A DNA stretch of 64,000 nucleotides from CAG-217 sp963642245 (GTDB lineage Bacteria; Bacillota; Clostridia; Oscillospirales; Acutalibacteraceae). How positions within the stretch are numbered: position 1 is the stretch's first letter; every line of letters begins with the position of its first letter. A model generated the notes under the pieces. The model worked only from the letters and a program-made list of their open reading frames with translations, did not search any database and was not told the origin of the DNA. Positions 17,325 to 25,415 of the stretch are shown here, piece after piece. Made by a program: the position numbers and the translations under genes. The DNA lies in NCBI GenBank assembly GCA_963642245.1, contig CAVIFY010000007.1, positions 1 to 64,000 on the forward strand, written 5' to 3'.

Positions 17325-17361
17325 TACAAAAACAGGAGAGCGGTCCCCGGGGACCACTCTC
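17325..17361 (-). terminator. Leader hairpin of the nusA operon, attenuator-like
   Basis: On the minus strand a 12-13-bp GC-rich stem (arms meet at CCCC/GGGG, 17336-17361) is followed by CTGTTTTTG, then the rimP ribosome site. It lies between the promoter and rimP, so it would end transcription early unless read through. NusA-dependent feedback is a reasonable guess. Confidence 0.7.
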
Positions 17362-17390
17362 ACTGAAAAACTTACAACTTACCGATAACT

Positions 17391-17418
17391 ATAATAGCAT
17401 ATTATAATCAGATGTCAA
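17391..17418 (-). promoter_or_regulatory. SigA promoter of rimP-nusA-infB operon
   Basis: -35 TTGACA (17418-17413) and -10 TATTAT (17396-17391) are 16 bases apart, with extended TGC. The stop codon TGA of the upstream DUF1015 gene lies within the -35 box. Confidence 0.78.
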
Positions 17419-18668
17419 GCCTTTTTTCCGTCTGTGGAGAGCGGGTGCACAAACAGGCCGCTAAGCAGCTTTGGCTCAAACCAGGTGGACTTGGGGGGCA
17501 TCATCCGCCCGGCGTCCGCCACCGCCATCAGTTCCGCAATGGTGGTGGGATAGAGGGAGAACGCCAACTTCATATCCGTTTTGGCCCGCTTTTCCAGCGC
17601 CCGCACCCCATGAATACCGCCTACAAAGTCGATCCGCGGGTCCGTCTTTGGGTCGCTGATACCCAAAATGGGCGCCAACAGATTGTCTTGCAGCAGCGAC
17701 ACATCCAGGGCGCCTACCGGGTCCTCCGGCACCAGCGCCGGCTTGATCTGCAAGGTGTACCACTCCCGGTCCACCACCATACCAAAGGTGCCCTTTTGCT
17801 CCGGCTCCACCGGCGCATCGCTGTGCTTTACGATAAACCGCCGCTCGATCTGGGAGATCAGCGCGTCCGGCGACAGGCCGTTTAAGTCCCGCACCACCCG
17901 GTTGTAAGGCAAAATTTCCAATTCGCTGTCCGGGAACGCTACCGCCAGGAAGAAGTTAAATTCTTCCTGCCCGGTATAGTTCGGCTGGACCTCTCGCCGC
18001 TTTAGCCCCACCTTCACCGCAGAGGCGCAGCGGTGGTGACCGTCGGCAATATACAGCGCCGGAATGGCACCGAACAGCCCTTGCAGCCTGGCGCACAGGG
18101 GCGCGCTGTCCACCACCCACACGGTCTGCTGCACATTGTCCTGGCTAAAATCATACACCGGGGCGTGCTCGCTCATCCAGGTAGACAGGGCCAGCTCCAC
18201 CGCCGGGGAACGGCGATAGGTCAGGAAGATGGGGCCGGTGTTGGCGTCGCAGGTGTCCACATGGCGGATCCGGTCCGCCTCCTTGGCAGCCAGGGTGTGC
18301 TCGTGCTGTTTGATCACGCCGTTTAAGTAATCGTCCACCCCGGCGCAGCCCACCAGCCCCACCTGGGCGCGGCCGTTCATCACCTGCTTGTAAATATAAA
18401 AGCAAGGGGCAGGGTCCTGCACCAGCGCGCCGGTATGCTCCAGCGCCAGCAGGTTCTCCCGGGCTTTTTCATACACCGCCGGGCTGTACGGGTCCGTCTC
18501 CGGCGGCAGGTCGATCTCTGCCTTATCCACATGCAAAAAGGACAGTGAATTGCCCGCTGCCCGCTCCCGCGCCTGGGCGGCGGTCAACACATCATAGGGC
18601 GGCGCCGGGATCAGCGCCTGGTAATCCGGCAGCGGACGGTAGGCCCGAAACGGACGAAATACAGCCAT
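17415..18668 (-). CDS. DUF1015 family protein
   Basis: This 417-residue protein starts MAVFRPFRAYRPLPDYQALIPAPPYDVL, the family start, and shows NPLSFLHVDKAEID-like and YIADGHHRCASAVKV motifs with a conserved GHHR. DUF1015 proteins share features with ParB-like ATP-using enzymes and lie near serine-metabolism genes in many anaerobes; no function is proven for this one. ATG 18666-18668 follows AAAGGAGG; an in-frame extension to 18842 crosses the coaX terminator and is rejected. Confidence 0.9.
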   Translation of the reverse strand: MAVFRPFRAYRPLPDYQALIPAPPYDVLTAAQARERAAGNSLSFLHVDKAEIDLPPETDPYSPAVYEKARENLLALEHTGALVQDPAPCFYIYKQVMNGRAQVGLVGCAGVDDYLNGVIKQHEHTLAAKEADRIRHVDTCDANTGPIFLTYRRSPAVELALSTWMSEHAPVYDFSQDNVQQTVWVVDSAPLCARLQGLFGAIPALYIADGHHRCASAVKVGLKRREVQPNYTGQEEFNFFLAVAFPDSELEILPYNRVVRDLNGLSPDALISQIERRFIVKHSDAPVEPEQKGTFGMVVDREWYTLQIKPALVPEDPVGALDVSLLQDNLLAPILGISDPKTDPRIDFVGGIHGVRALEKRAKTDMKLAFSLYPTTIAELMAVADAGRMMPPKSTWFEPKLLSGLFVHPLSTDGKKA

Positions 18669-18702
18669 AATACCCCTCCTTTGGGTTCTCTTTTCCACTG
18701 TA

Positions 18703-18722
18703 TTGTATGCAGTTCCATACAA
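18703..18722 (-). promoter_or_regulatory. Palindrome upstream of DUF1015 gene
   Basis: Perfect 7-base arms TTGTATG and CATACAA are separated by six bases, about 35 bases before the gene. A weak -10-like TACAAT overlaps it. It could be an operator; no cognate regulator is visible. Confidence 0.4.
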
Positions 18723-18748
18723 AAAAGCGCACAGGTCACCCTGTGCGC
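18721..18748 (-). terminator. Intrinsic terminator of coaX
   Basis: A 9-bp perfect GC-rich stem (GCGCACAGG with CCTGTGCGC) with a 4-base loop is followed on the minus strand by TTTTTT. Confidence 0.92.
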
Positions 18749-18753
18749 CGCTT

Positions 18754-19521
18754 TTATTTTTGATTTTTTTGGTACACGATCCGCAGACCGTCCAGCAGCA
18801 GATCCCGATCCACCACAGCGTCCACGGTGCAGTATTTGGCAATGGCCGTGCCCAGCCCGCCGGTGATCACCACCGTAGCCGGTTGGCCCAGCTCCTGCTG
18901 AAAGCGCGCCACCATACCGTCGATCATGGCGGCGGTACCGTACACGGTGCCGGAGCGCATACAGTCCACCGTGTTGGTGGAGATGGCTCTCTCCGGCGCT
19001 GCAATGTCGATCTGGGGCAGCTGGGCCGTGCCGGTAGCCAGCGCGCCCAGGGCGGTCTTGACCCCGCAGAGAATGGCCCCGCCGATAAAGCTGCCGTTCT
19101 TGTCAATAACAGAAGCGGTAGTGGCAGTGCCCAGGTCAAACAGGATAATGGGCGTGGGGTACTTGGCAATGGCCGCCACGGCGCCCACCACCATATCCGC
19201 ACCCAGCTCGCCCGGGTTATCGGTCTTGATATTCAGCCCGGTTTTGACCCCGGGACCCACTAAGATCGGCGCTTTGCCGGTGACCAGCACCACGGCCTTG
19301 GAGATGGTGCGTGCCAGGGGCGGCACCACCGTAGCCAGCACGGCGCCCTCCAGAGCGGACGGCTCCAGGTGCATTAGATCCAGCACGCTGTGCAGCTTGA
19401 TGGCATACTCCTCCGCCGTCTCGTTACTGCTGGTAGACAGGCGGTATTTGTCCACAATGGTATCGCCCTCGATAAAGCCCATTACAATATTGGTATTGCC
19501 CACATCAATGGCCAGGATCAT
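18754..19521 (-). CDS. coaX: Type III pantothenate kinase
   Basis: This 255-residue ASKHA-fold kinase phosphorylates pantothenate in the first step of CoA synthesis. Family motifs are AIDVGNTNIVMGF (phosphate 1), GPGVKTGLNIK (pantothenate loop), LFDLGTATTASVID (phosphate 2) and VVITGGLGTAIAKY (adenosine). It needs a monovalent cation and resists CoA feedback in studied members. It follows an ECF transporter gene by 18 bases, which points to a pantothenate uptake-and-trap unit. Confidence 0.96.
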   Translation of the reverse strand: MILAIDVGNTNIVMGFIEGDTIVDKYRLSTSSNETAEEYAIKLHSVLDLMHLEPSALEGAVLATVVPPLARTISKAVVLVTGKAPILVGPGVKTGLNIKTDNPGELGADMVVGAVAAIAKYPTPIILFDLGTATTASVIDKNGSFIGGAILCGVKTALGALATGTAQLPQIDIAAPERAISTNTVDCMRSGTVYGTAAMIDGMVARFQQELGQPATVVITGGLGTAIAKYCTVDAVVDRDLLLDGLRIVYQKNQK

Positions 19522-19539
19522 AGCCGCACCTTCTTCCTT

Positions 19540-20106
19540 TTAGCTTAACTGCTTTTTGCTGATATTCACCAGCCGCACGATCACAGGACTGAGCACCACA
19601 TTCACAGCCAATTCCACCACAAAGTTCAGCCCCACAAAGCCGGTGATCATAAAAATGAACGCGTTGGCGCCCCCTGCATTCTGCAAGATCCAGTCAAAGA
19701 AAAACAACCGGCAACCCAGCAGGAAGATCCCGGTATTCACCACCGGGCACACCACAGCGGCACAGACCACAGCGGCGTACTTATGCTTCTTACTCAGCGC
19801 CCGATACACCAGCCCGGACAGCGCCCCGGCCAAAATACCCTTGGCCATAACCGTTAAAATGGTGCCCACAATGCTCATATTCAGGAACAAAGCGGTATCC
19901 GGTTGGCACAGCACCACCACGGCGAACACACCGCCCAACCAGGCACCGGCGCCTACGCCGTAAAGAGCAGCGCCCACAACGATGGGAATGAGCACCAGAG
20001 AGATGGACACGGTGCCAAACTTGATAAACGAGCCCAGCAGCTGCAATACCACTACCAGGGCCGTCAGCAGACCTACGCCTGCGATCTTTTTTGCGTTCAC
20101 TTTCAT
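19540..20106 (-). CDS. ECF transporter S component, probably pantothenate (PanT-like)
   Basis: This 188-residue membrane protein has six predicted segments (GVGLLTALVVVLQLLGSFI, SISLVLIPIVVGAALYGVGAG, TGIFLLGCRLFFF, GLNFVVELAVNVVL). The size and GAW/GGVF turn match ECF S components. It binds the vitamin and uses a shared EcfAA'T module encoded elsewhere. Pantothenate is inferred only from co-transcription with coaX. ATG 20104-20106 is well placed after AAAGGAAA; a TTG at 20112 is too close to that site. Confidence 0.82.
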   Translation of the reverse strand: MKVNAKKIAGVGLLTALVVVLQLLGSFIKFGTVSISLVLIPIVVGAALYGVGAGAWLGGVFAVVVLCQPDTALFLNMSIVGTILTVMAKGILAGALSGLVYRALSKKHKYAAVVCAAVVCPVVNTGIFLLGCRLFFFDWILQNAGGANAFIFMITGFVGLNFVVELAVNVVLSPVIVRLVNISKKQLS

Positions 20107-20113
20107 ATTCAAT

Positions 20114-20236
20114 TTTCCTTTCTGCTACTGTTCCAAGCCGCGCACCACGCAAACCGTGCGCCGCCCCGAGAAAGTTCGTTTTTTCTCTACGGATACAATG
20201 CGCCCCCATTATAGCCTATTCCCCGGCAAATGTAAA
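20114..20236 (-). promoter_or_regulatory. Promoter and structured leader of the ECF S-coaX operon
   Basis: -35 TTTACA (20236-20231) and -10 TATAAT (20213-20208) are 17 bases apart. The leader of about 95 nt can fold into two hairpins, GAGAAA with TTTCTC and GCGCAC with GTGCGC. I recognise no known riboswitch class in it. Confidence 0.65.
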
Positions 20237-20254
20237 GAGACTTTTTGGGCAGAA

Positions 20255-20425
20255 AATCCCCCCTGCGGCTACGCCGCTTCCACCGAACCGGTGCCCGTCC
20301 CCTCTGTCGCTACGCGACATCTCCCCGCACTGCGGGGAGTCACCCTTTACAAGGGAGGCAAAAAGGTTACAAAATCTAAGCCCCCCTTGCAAAGGGGGGA
20401 AAGCGGCGCAGCCGCAGGGGGGATT
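20255..20425. repeat. MITE-like intergenic element with 25-bp terminal inverted repeats
   Basis: Left end 20255-20279 and right end 20401-20425 are inverted copies that match at 24 of 25 bases. The 171-bp interior is full of short palindromes (for example CTCCCCGCACTGCGGGGAG) and codes for no plausible protein. Related GC-rich intergenic repeats are common in gut Clostridia. No target-site duplication is clear. It lies between an outward promoter and a terminator, outside any gene. Confidence 0.8.
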
Positions 20426-20432
20426 GGCCGTA

Positions 20433-20500
20433 GGCGGTGGAGGGATTGTTCACCGCCACTATGCAAAAAGCGCACACGGCCGAGACCGGGTGCGCTTTGC
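20433..20500 (-). terminator. Intrinsic terminator of the cytidylate-kinase-like gene
   Basis: AAAGCGCAC pairs with GTGCGCTTT (20467-20475 with 20490-20498), with inner CGG/CCG pairs, followed on the minus strand by TTTTT. A second hairpin GGCGGTG/CACCGCC (20433-20457) lies beyond it. Confidence 0.85.
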
Positions 20501-20509
20501 TGTACCGAT

Positions 20510-21121
20510 TTACTTGTTTTTCTCCTGCACCACCCGGGTGATGATCTCCACGCACCCCTCCGGGGTCAGGCGGCCGGAGTCCAGGGACAGATCGTAATTG
20601 TGCACATCGCCCCACTCCCGGCCGGTATAATGCCGGTAGTTGAGGGCGCGCTTTTTGTCCTTCTCCGCCAGGCGCTTGGCCGGCGGCTTATCCGTCTCGC
20701 CGTAGAGCAGCACAATGCGCTTGGCCCGGTACTCCTTACCGGCGTGGACAAACACATTGAGCACATCGTCCCGGTCCTCCAAAATATAGTCCGCACAGCG
20801 GCCCACGATCACGCAGTTGCCCTTTTCCGCCAGATCCAGAATGACCTTGCGCTGCACCGTCCACAGATAATCGGACGGAGACAGGCCGTTCATCACCTCC
20901 GGCGAACCCACGGAGGAAAAGGCGTAGGCCAGTCGGCTCTTGCTGGAGGAATACTCGCCGGTCTCCTCAATATAGCGCTCGGCAAAGCCGGTTTTCTCCG
21001 CCACCTGGCGCACCAGCTCCTGGTCGTAATAATCCCAGCCCAGCGCCGCCGCAACGGCCTTGCCTACGGAGCGCCCGCCGGAGCCGAACTCTCGACCAAT
21101 GGTAATTACTTTTACAGACAT
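20510..21121 (-). CDS. Cytidylate kinase-like protein (Cytidylate_kin2 family)
   Basis: This 203-residue P-loop protein starts VITIGREFGSGGRSVGKAVA, a Walker A variant, and has DYYDQELVRQVAE, CVIVGRCADYIL and NYRHYTGREWGD. This matches the AAA/cytidylate-kinase-like family that is widespread in gut Firmicutes and not the canonical Cmk. Its nucleotide substrate is unproven. ATG 21119-21121 follows a GGGGG-type site; an apparent longer frame runs into the phage fibre gene and is rejected. It lies 95 bases behind the phage block and may be read from it. Confidence 0.85.
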   Translation of the reverse strand: MSVKVITIGREFGSGGRSVGKAVAAALGWDYYDQELVRQVAEKTGFAERYIEETGEYSSSKSRLAYAFSSVGSPEVMNGLSPSDYLWTVQRKVILDLAEKGNCVIVGRCADYILEDRDDVLNVFVHAGKEYRAKRIVLLYGETDKPPAKRLAEKDKKRALNYRHYTGREWGDVHNYDLSLDSGRLTPEGCVEIITRVVQEKNK

Positions 21122-21216
21122 GGTAAAGCCCCCTTGCCCGGCGCTGCAAAATTGGGTACACGGCACCGAGTCTATATTCAGTATAGCACACCGGCGCCAA
21201 AAAGAAAAGAGGGTCT

Positions 21217-21693
21217 TTACCGAAAAAACAACACGGCGTAGGTGGTGCCGTTCTGATTTAAGCAGGCATACTCCTGGCCGGTCACCGGCGACACAGACTG
21301 GTTCACCGTCAGGGTCTTGTCGTCCAGCGCCATACCGATGGTGCCGCGGGTCTGGCTGGCAAAGGCCACATAATGGTAGTTGGCGCTGCTGGAGAATTTG
21401 CACACAGAGGGCGCCATACCGTCTGCAAACACAATGGCAAAGCGGGGACGGAAGGGGCTGGGGATCTCCACCGTGCGGGTGGCCTGGCCGTTGCCGAAAT
21501 AATTGTAATAGTAGAACGGCAGCCCCCACAGGTCCCGCTCCGCCTGGGTGATATGCACCGTGGTGTTGCCGGTGTGGTTGCCAAAGGCCTGGTCGATCCG
21601 CTGGTTGTCCGTGTTAAAATCCTCCCGCTGGGGCACATCGGTGCCCACCCAGTCGTTCAGCTTTAAGTTGGTGGTTTTGTTGGTACTGCTCAT
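21217..21693 (-). CDS. Phage tail fibre-like protein (XkdV position)
   Basis: This 158-residue protein begins NKTTNLKLNDWVGTDVPQREDFNTDNQRID, the start shared by many short Firmicute tail-fibre or receptor-binding proteins. The C-terminal part is rich in beta-strand residues and aromatics (LPFYYYNYFGNGQATRTVEI). It is much shorter than normal fibres, and it is the last gene of the block. No chaperone gene follows. Confidence 0.78.
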   Translation of the reverse strand: MSSTNKTTNLKLNDWVGTDVPQREDFNTDNQRIDQAFGNHTGNTTVHITQAERDLWGLPFYYYNYFGNGQATRTVEIPSPFRPRFAIVFADGMAPSVCKFSSSANYHYVAFASQTRGTIGMALDDKTLTVNQSVSPVTGQEYACLNQNGTTYAVLFFR

Positions 21694-21694
21694 A

Positions 21695-22243
21695 TTACTC
21701 CTCCGTATCTAAAATATCAAAGGGCAGCGCCGCCCGGTCAAAGGCGGCATAGGGCACTGCGTCTGCGTCCAGCGCGTCCCAGGTGCGCCCGCTGCCCGAC
21801 AAATGGGCATAGAGAAAGGGCGGCACCCAGTCCCGCAGCAGGCGGCCCAAGTTGGCCCGCCCGGCGGCAGGGATCACCAGTTCCAGATCGCCGTCCCGGC
21901 AGGCATAGGCAGCGTCTGCGCCACACAGGTCGCTGAGCGCCTGCTGAAAGCCCTCTAAAGAAAAATCGCCCCAGGGCATTTGCCGCCGTGCCAGCAGCTT
22001 TTGGCGGGTCTCTTGCTGCGTATCTCCCGGCAGCAGACCGCGGACCGTCAGCCAGCGCCAAAGATCTTCTCCCGCCGCAGTGGCGGCAAAGGCGCCCTCC
22101 CGGGTAGCCGTCAGTTGGTCATAGACCAGCGCGATCCCCGCCGTATAGCCCCGCAGCTCGCCGTCGATCACCGTGCCCGGCCCGGGGTCAAAGCCCTCTG
22201 CCCGGGCCAGCGCCTGCAAGCGACCCAGCACCGTCTCAAACAT
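21695..22243 (-). CDS. Phage baseplate wedge protein (XkdU/YmfQ-like, DUF2313)
   Basis: This 182-residue protein shows the DUF2313-like order: an N-terminal helical part (AFAATAAGEDLWRWLTVRGLLPGD) followed by QETRQKLLARRQMPWGDFSLEGFQQAL and a C-terminal LPFDILD. It lies directly after baseplate J, overlapping by 8 bases, where XkdU stands in PBSX. It would form part of the wedge. Confidence 0.78.
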   Translation of the reverse strand: MFETVLGRLQALARAEGFDPGPGTVIDGELRGYTAGIALVYDQLTATREGAFAATAAGEDLWRWLTVRGLLPGDTQQETRQKLLARRQMPWGDFSLEGFQQALSDLCGADAAYACRDGDLELVIPAAGRANLGRLLRDWVPPFLYAHLSGSGRTWDALDADAVPYAAFDRAALPFDILDTEE

Positions 22244-23306
22244 AGCAGGTCACCTCCACCGCCGTGACCTCCAGGTACGCGCCGGTGCTGCAAGGGATCA
22301 CGCCGCCCTTCTCGCCGGCTGCGTGCACCTCCGGGGTGCCGCACAGACCGTCCGTTTGCAGCTCTGCCGCCAGGGCGGACGGGTTCAGACTGCCGCCGAT
22401 CACCCGGGCGGAGCACAGTTCTTCCAACTGGCTCTCCAGCGCAGATTTTACCGTCGCCGGGTCCGCACCGGAAAGGATCTGTGCCGAGCACACCAGCTGT
22501 ACCGGTTGAATATCCGCCTCCTGCACATCAATAAAGCACCCGGCCAGGGTGAGAATATCCAGTTTTTCCGTCACTGCCAGGCGCAGTTCATCGTCCACCT
22601 GGCCCTGGCGGCTGCGCACATACACCGTAACGATATAGTCGGAACCGCCGGGGCACACCTTGCAGGACAGCACCTGATCCAGCTGCTCCACCGCTGCCCC
22701 CAGGCAGGCGGTGTTCACCCCATTGGGCGGCACCTGCTGCACCCGGCAGATCCTTTGGCGCAGGGCAGTGTCCGTCTCCACCGCCGTGCCGCCCCAAAAC
22801 CAGTCGGCATTGGTCACCCCGCTGATCCCTGCCGGGGGATTGACCATCACGGTAATGCGCCCCGGCTCCACATTATGGGCCGTGGTCTTGCCCAGGGAGA
22901 CAGCGGGCACATCTACCGCCAACTCTCCGGCGGGAATGGTAGCCGCCCGGGTGGTGGCGAACTGCAAATAAGGCCGCCCTGCCACAGAGCACACCGTGTC
23001 TGCCGGTACGGTCACCGCCGTCTCCGCCGCTTGGGCCAGGGAGAAAGTCAGCACCCCGGTGGCGGCAGAAGCGCCCTTGCGCTGCAAGCCCACATCCGCC
23101 GCGTGCCGGTCCAGGTCCTCGCCCCGGGCCGTGTCGGCAAACACCTGGCTTTGCACATGATCGCCAAACACCGACAGGGCATACACCTCCGTAGCCACAC
23201 TGCGAAAGCGGGCGTCCAGCTCCGGCAAATCCTCCGGTTTTTCGCCGCAGGCGTCAAAAAAAGCCGCCCGCATTTTGTCCGTTATTTCCTGATAGGTCGC
23301 TCTCAT
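22236..23306 (-). CDS. Baseplate J-like protein (XkdT)
   Basis: This 356-residue protein carries the baseplate J signature: ALSVFGDHVQSQVFADTARGEDLDRHAADVGLQRK-type start, V.VPADTVCSVAGRPYLQFATT, VNPPAGISGVTNADWFWGGTAVETDTALRQRI and VYVRSRQGQVDDELRLAVTEKL. It is the main wedge protein of contractile-tail baseplates. It overlaps both neighbours. Its presence implies a myovirus-type ancestor although no sheath gene remains. Confidence 0.93.
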   Translation of the reverse strand: MRATYQEITDKMRAAFFDACGEKPEDLPELDARFRSVATEVYALSVFGDHVQSQVFADTARGEDLDRHAADVGLQRKGASAATGVLTFSLAQAAETAVTVPADTVCSVAGRPYLQFATTRAATIPAGELAVDVPAVSLGKTTAHNVEPGRITVMVNPPAGISGVTNADWFWGGTAVETDTALRQRICRVQQVPPNGVNTACLGAAVEQLDQVLSCKVCPGGSDYIVTVYVRSRQGQVDDELRLAVTEKLDILTLAGCFIDVQEADIQPVQLVCSAQILSGADPATVKSALESQLEELCSARVIGGSLNPSALAAELQTDGLCGTPEVHAAGEKGGVIPCSTGAYLEVTAVEVTCYV

Positions 23307-23617
23307 AGATCGACCGTCACCTCCCGTTCTTCCTCACGCACCCACAGCCGAAAGACCGCGCTGCCGTCTGCGGTGCGCACCCCCAGCACCAGCACGCCGG
23401 GCACATCACAGACTGCCCGGCGACCCAGCGCCAGCAGTTCATCCGGCAGCAGATCTGCGCCACAGCCGCCCACTCCGCCTACCGGCCGGGGATAATAGCC
23501 CTGCCGGGGCAGCGCCAGCAGCAGGCGCAAGGACTGCACCAGATCCTCCGGTGTGTCCAGCCGCCGGGGGGTGTGGTCCGTGACCACATAATCGCCGTTT
23601 TCCACTGCATAGATCAA
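23303..23617 (-). CDS. Baseplate protein (XkdS/DUF2634-like, gpW/gp25 type)
   Basis: This 104-residue protein stands just upstream of baseplate J, the XkdS position. The sequence (YYPRPVGGVGGCGADLL, GVRTADGSAVFRLWV) fits a small gp25-like baseplate initiator, but similarity is weak by eye and the call leans on order and size. Confidence 0.6.
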   Translation of the reverse strand: MIYAVENGDYVVTDHTPRRLDTPEDLVQSLRLLLALPRQGYYPRPVGGVGGCGADLLPDELLALGRRAVCDVPGVLVLGVRTADGSAVFRLWVREEEREVTVDL

Positions 23618-23964
23618 GGTTCGATCTCTCCTTTTTCATTGATGACCAGGCCGTTGATCCGCACCGTACCGTCCCGGCACAGGCGCACCACCGCGCCGCC
23701 CGGGCTGCGCAGTTCCACCTCACCGGGGGCCAGATCGGCGCTGCCCATACGGGCACCGGCCACCACTGCGCCGTCCTCTCCGCCGGAGAGCAGCAGCACC
23801 TGGGCGCCGGCAGGCACATTGGCCGCATAGCCGTAAGGGGCATACACCGGGGTCTCTCGCAAATGGGCAGAGGCCACCGTCTCCACCCGGCTGCCGCCCA
23901 GGGTCACCCCGGCGCACTCATACCCGGCGCCGCCGGTTTGGCGGGCACGCTCATTCAGCCACAT
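23614..23964 (-). CDS. Putative baseplate spike / gpV-like protein (XkdR position)
   Basis: This 116-residue protein has an OB-like stretch (SAHLRETPVYAPYGYAANVPAGAQVLLLSGGEDGAVVAGARM) followed by short beta repeats ending in VELRSPGGAVVRLCRDGTVRINGLVI, like the spike helices of gpV and T4 gp5. ATG 23962-23964 overlaps the hub gene by 14 bases. Frames that extend further upstream lie within the hub gene and are rejected. Confidence 0.65.
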   Translation of the reverse strand: MWLNERARQTGGAGYECAGVTLGGSRVETVASAHLRETPVYAPYGYAANVPAGAQVLLLSGGEDGAVVAGARMGSADLAPGEVELRSPGGAVVRLCRDGTVRINGLVINEKGEIEP

Positions 23965-24898
23965 AGTACATCGCCTCCAATTCCGGTTGGCAGCACAGCA
24001 CCAGCCGGGTCTGTACCTGCCGTGCGGTGCCGGTGATCTCCCGCTGAAAAATGCGGAACCCGGCGCTGTCCGGCACACCGGCCTTTGGCACCACCGGCGC
24101 ATACAACGGCAGCCGGTGCGCCCCGGTGAGCACCACCTCCAGCCGCCGATACCGGGCAGCCGCCTGCTCCAGCTTGCGCAGCAGCACCTGCTGGCGCTGC
24201 TCCGGCGGGTAGGCCGCCACATTCATATAGCGGCGACGGCTGATCTTTTTGTCCGCAAAATACCCCGCCTCCAGTCGGCGGCAGTACGGCTCCGCGCTGG
24301 CGATCTTGTAGGCATACACCCCCGGTGCCTCGCCCCGCTCGGTCACCGCCGTTACAGACACGATCCGGTCCCCGGGCAGAGTCACCGCCTCTTGGCTGCC
24401 GTAGGCACGCAGCCGGTTCTCCGGGTCTGCAAAAATGCCCTTGGCGCCCAGCACCTGCATAAAGCCCTGCAAGGCGCCAAAGCAGCTGGTGCCCTTCTCC
24501 ACCGTGTACTGCCCCGGTGCGGTGCCGGCAGGCAAGGCCGCCGTAAAGCCAAAGGGCGCCGCGTAATGGTGCACCATTTGGTCCACATCCGGCGCGGTCA
24601 GGCTGATGGGCAGCGCCTCATTGTCCAGCAGCAGGCAGGCGGAGGAGCGGGCGTACACAAACCCCCGCCGCTGCCCGGGAGATACCGTCAGCTTTTGCTG
24701 GTCCGCATAGCCAAAAAAGCAGCACGCACCGTCCGGCGCAAAGCCCCGCACCCGGTACACCTCCGGCAGATCGCCGTCCCACAGGAAGTGCAGCCGCAGT
24801 CCGTCGCACCCGGCAGTCACATCGCCGCTCCAGCGGTAGGACAGCAACTGCCGGGGCACTGCCCGCTTGCCGTCCAGAAATTCCAGTTCAAAGGTCAC
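23951..24898 (-). CDS. Phage tail hub protein (XkdQ-like, gpD/gp27 type)
   Basis: This 315-residue protein has the XkdQ-like order: an N-terminal beta domain (MTFELEFLDGKRAVP), FVYARSSACLLLDNEALP, GTSCFGALQGFMQVLGAKGIFADPENRLRAY and a Tyr- and Arg-rich C-terminus. Hub proteins join the tail tube to the spike. It sits between the LysM protein and the spike-like gene. The missing tube means its normal partner is absent here. Confidence 0.75.
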   Translation of the reverse strand: MTFELEFLDGKRAVPRQLLSYRWSGDVTAGCDGLRLHFLWDGDLPEVYRVRGFAPDGACCFFGYADQQKLTVSPGQRRGFVYARSSACLLLDNEALPISLTAPDVDQMVHHYAAPFGFTAALPAGTAPGQYTVEKGTSCFGALQGFMQVLGAKGIFADPENRLRAYGSQEAVTLPGDRIVSVTAVTERGEAPGVYAYKIASAEPYCRRLEAGYFADKKISRRRYMNVAAYPPEQRQQVLLRKLEQAAARYRRLEVVLTGAHRLPLYAPVVPKAGVPDSAGFRIFQREITGTARQVQTRLVLCCQPELEAMYYVAE

Positions 24899-25413
24899 GC
24901 CAGCACCACCTTTCCCCCGGGGGTCAGATCAAAGGGCGAGGCCAGGCGGTTCAGCGCCACAATGGCGTCTACCGACACACCGGTGCGCGCCGCAATGTCA
25001 AAGGCATTCTCCCCCTGCCGCACCCGGGTGCTGCCGTAGGGGGCATACCGGGGCGCCCGGTCACAGTCCTCCGTAAAGGTAAAACTGTACTGCACCCCGT
25101 CCCGGGCGGTGGTGCAGGTGTAGTCAAACCGGGTCAGATACGCCCGCATAGGCTCTGCCCCGGGGGCAAACAGCCAGTGGGCCTGACCGGGCAAAAGCAG
25201 CCGCCGCAGCACCTGGGCCATCTCCGGCGCACGGCTGCCGTACCACCAGCCCTTGCCGGTGATCACCGTGGCCCGCCGCCCGGCCGGGGTCACACAGACC
25301 CCGCCGGACAGCAGCCGCTCCTCCTGTTGCAGCGCCCGGCTCTCCACCTGGATCTGGGCGGGATTTTGCAAAAAGGTGTACGGCCCAAAGCGCATACGCA
25401 TCAGCGCCTGCAT
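24895..25413 (-). CDS. LysM-containing tail protein (XkdP-like)
   Basis: This 172-residue protein ends in a LysM motif (STRVRQGENAFDIAARTGVSVDAIVALNRLA...LTPGGKVVLA, about residues 128-172). The N-terminal 120 residues resemble XkdP-type tail proteins (FGPYTFLQNPAQIQVE). In contractile phages such a protein bridges tape measure and hub. ATG 25411-25413 follows GGAGGTG at the end of the 33-codon frame. LysM may also touch peptidoglycan. Confidence 0.8.
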   Translation of the reverse strand: MQALMRMRFGPYTFLQNPAQIQVESRALQQEERLLSGGVCVTPAGRRATVITGKGWWYGSRAPEMAQVLRRLLLPGQAHWLFAPGAEPMRAYLTRFDYTCTTARDGVQYSFTFTEDCDRAPRYAPYGSTRVRQGENAFDIAARTGVSVDAIVALNRLASPFDLTPGGKVVLA

Positions 25414-25415
25414 AC

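Noticed and set aside
20114..20207. Known riboswitch (TPP, folate, cobalamin) before the ECF S component
   Set aside because: None of the conserved core motifs are visible; only two simple hairpins are seen.
20240..20460. CRISPR array in the palindrome-rich stretch
   Set aside because: The repeats are inverted, not direct with regular spacers, and no cas gene is near.
20510..21529. A 339-residue frame joining phage fibre sequence to the cytidylate-kinase-like protein
   Set aside because: The N-terminal part is a shadow of the fibre gene in another frame; the kinase begins at ATG 21121 with its own ribosome site.
23614..24222. 202-residue frame for the spike-like gene
   Set aside because: The first 86 codons are Arg/Cys-rich shadow of the hub gene; ATG 23964 gives the sensible product.
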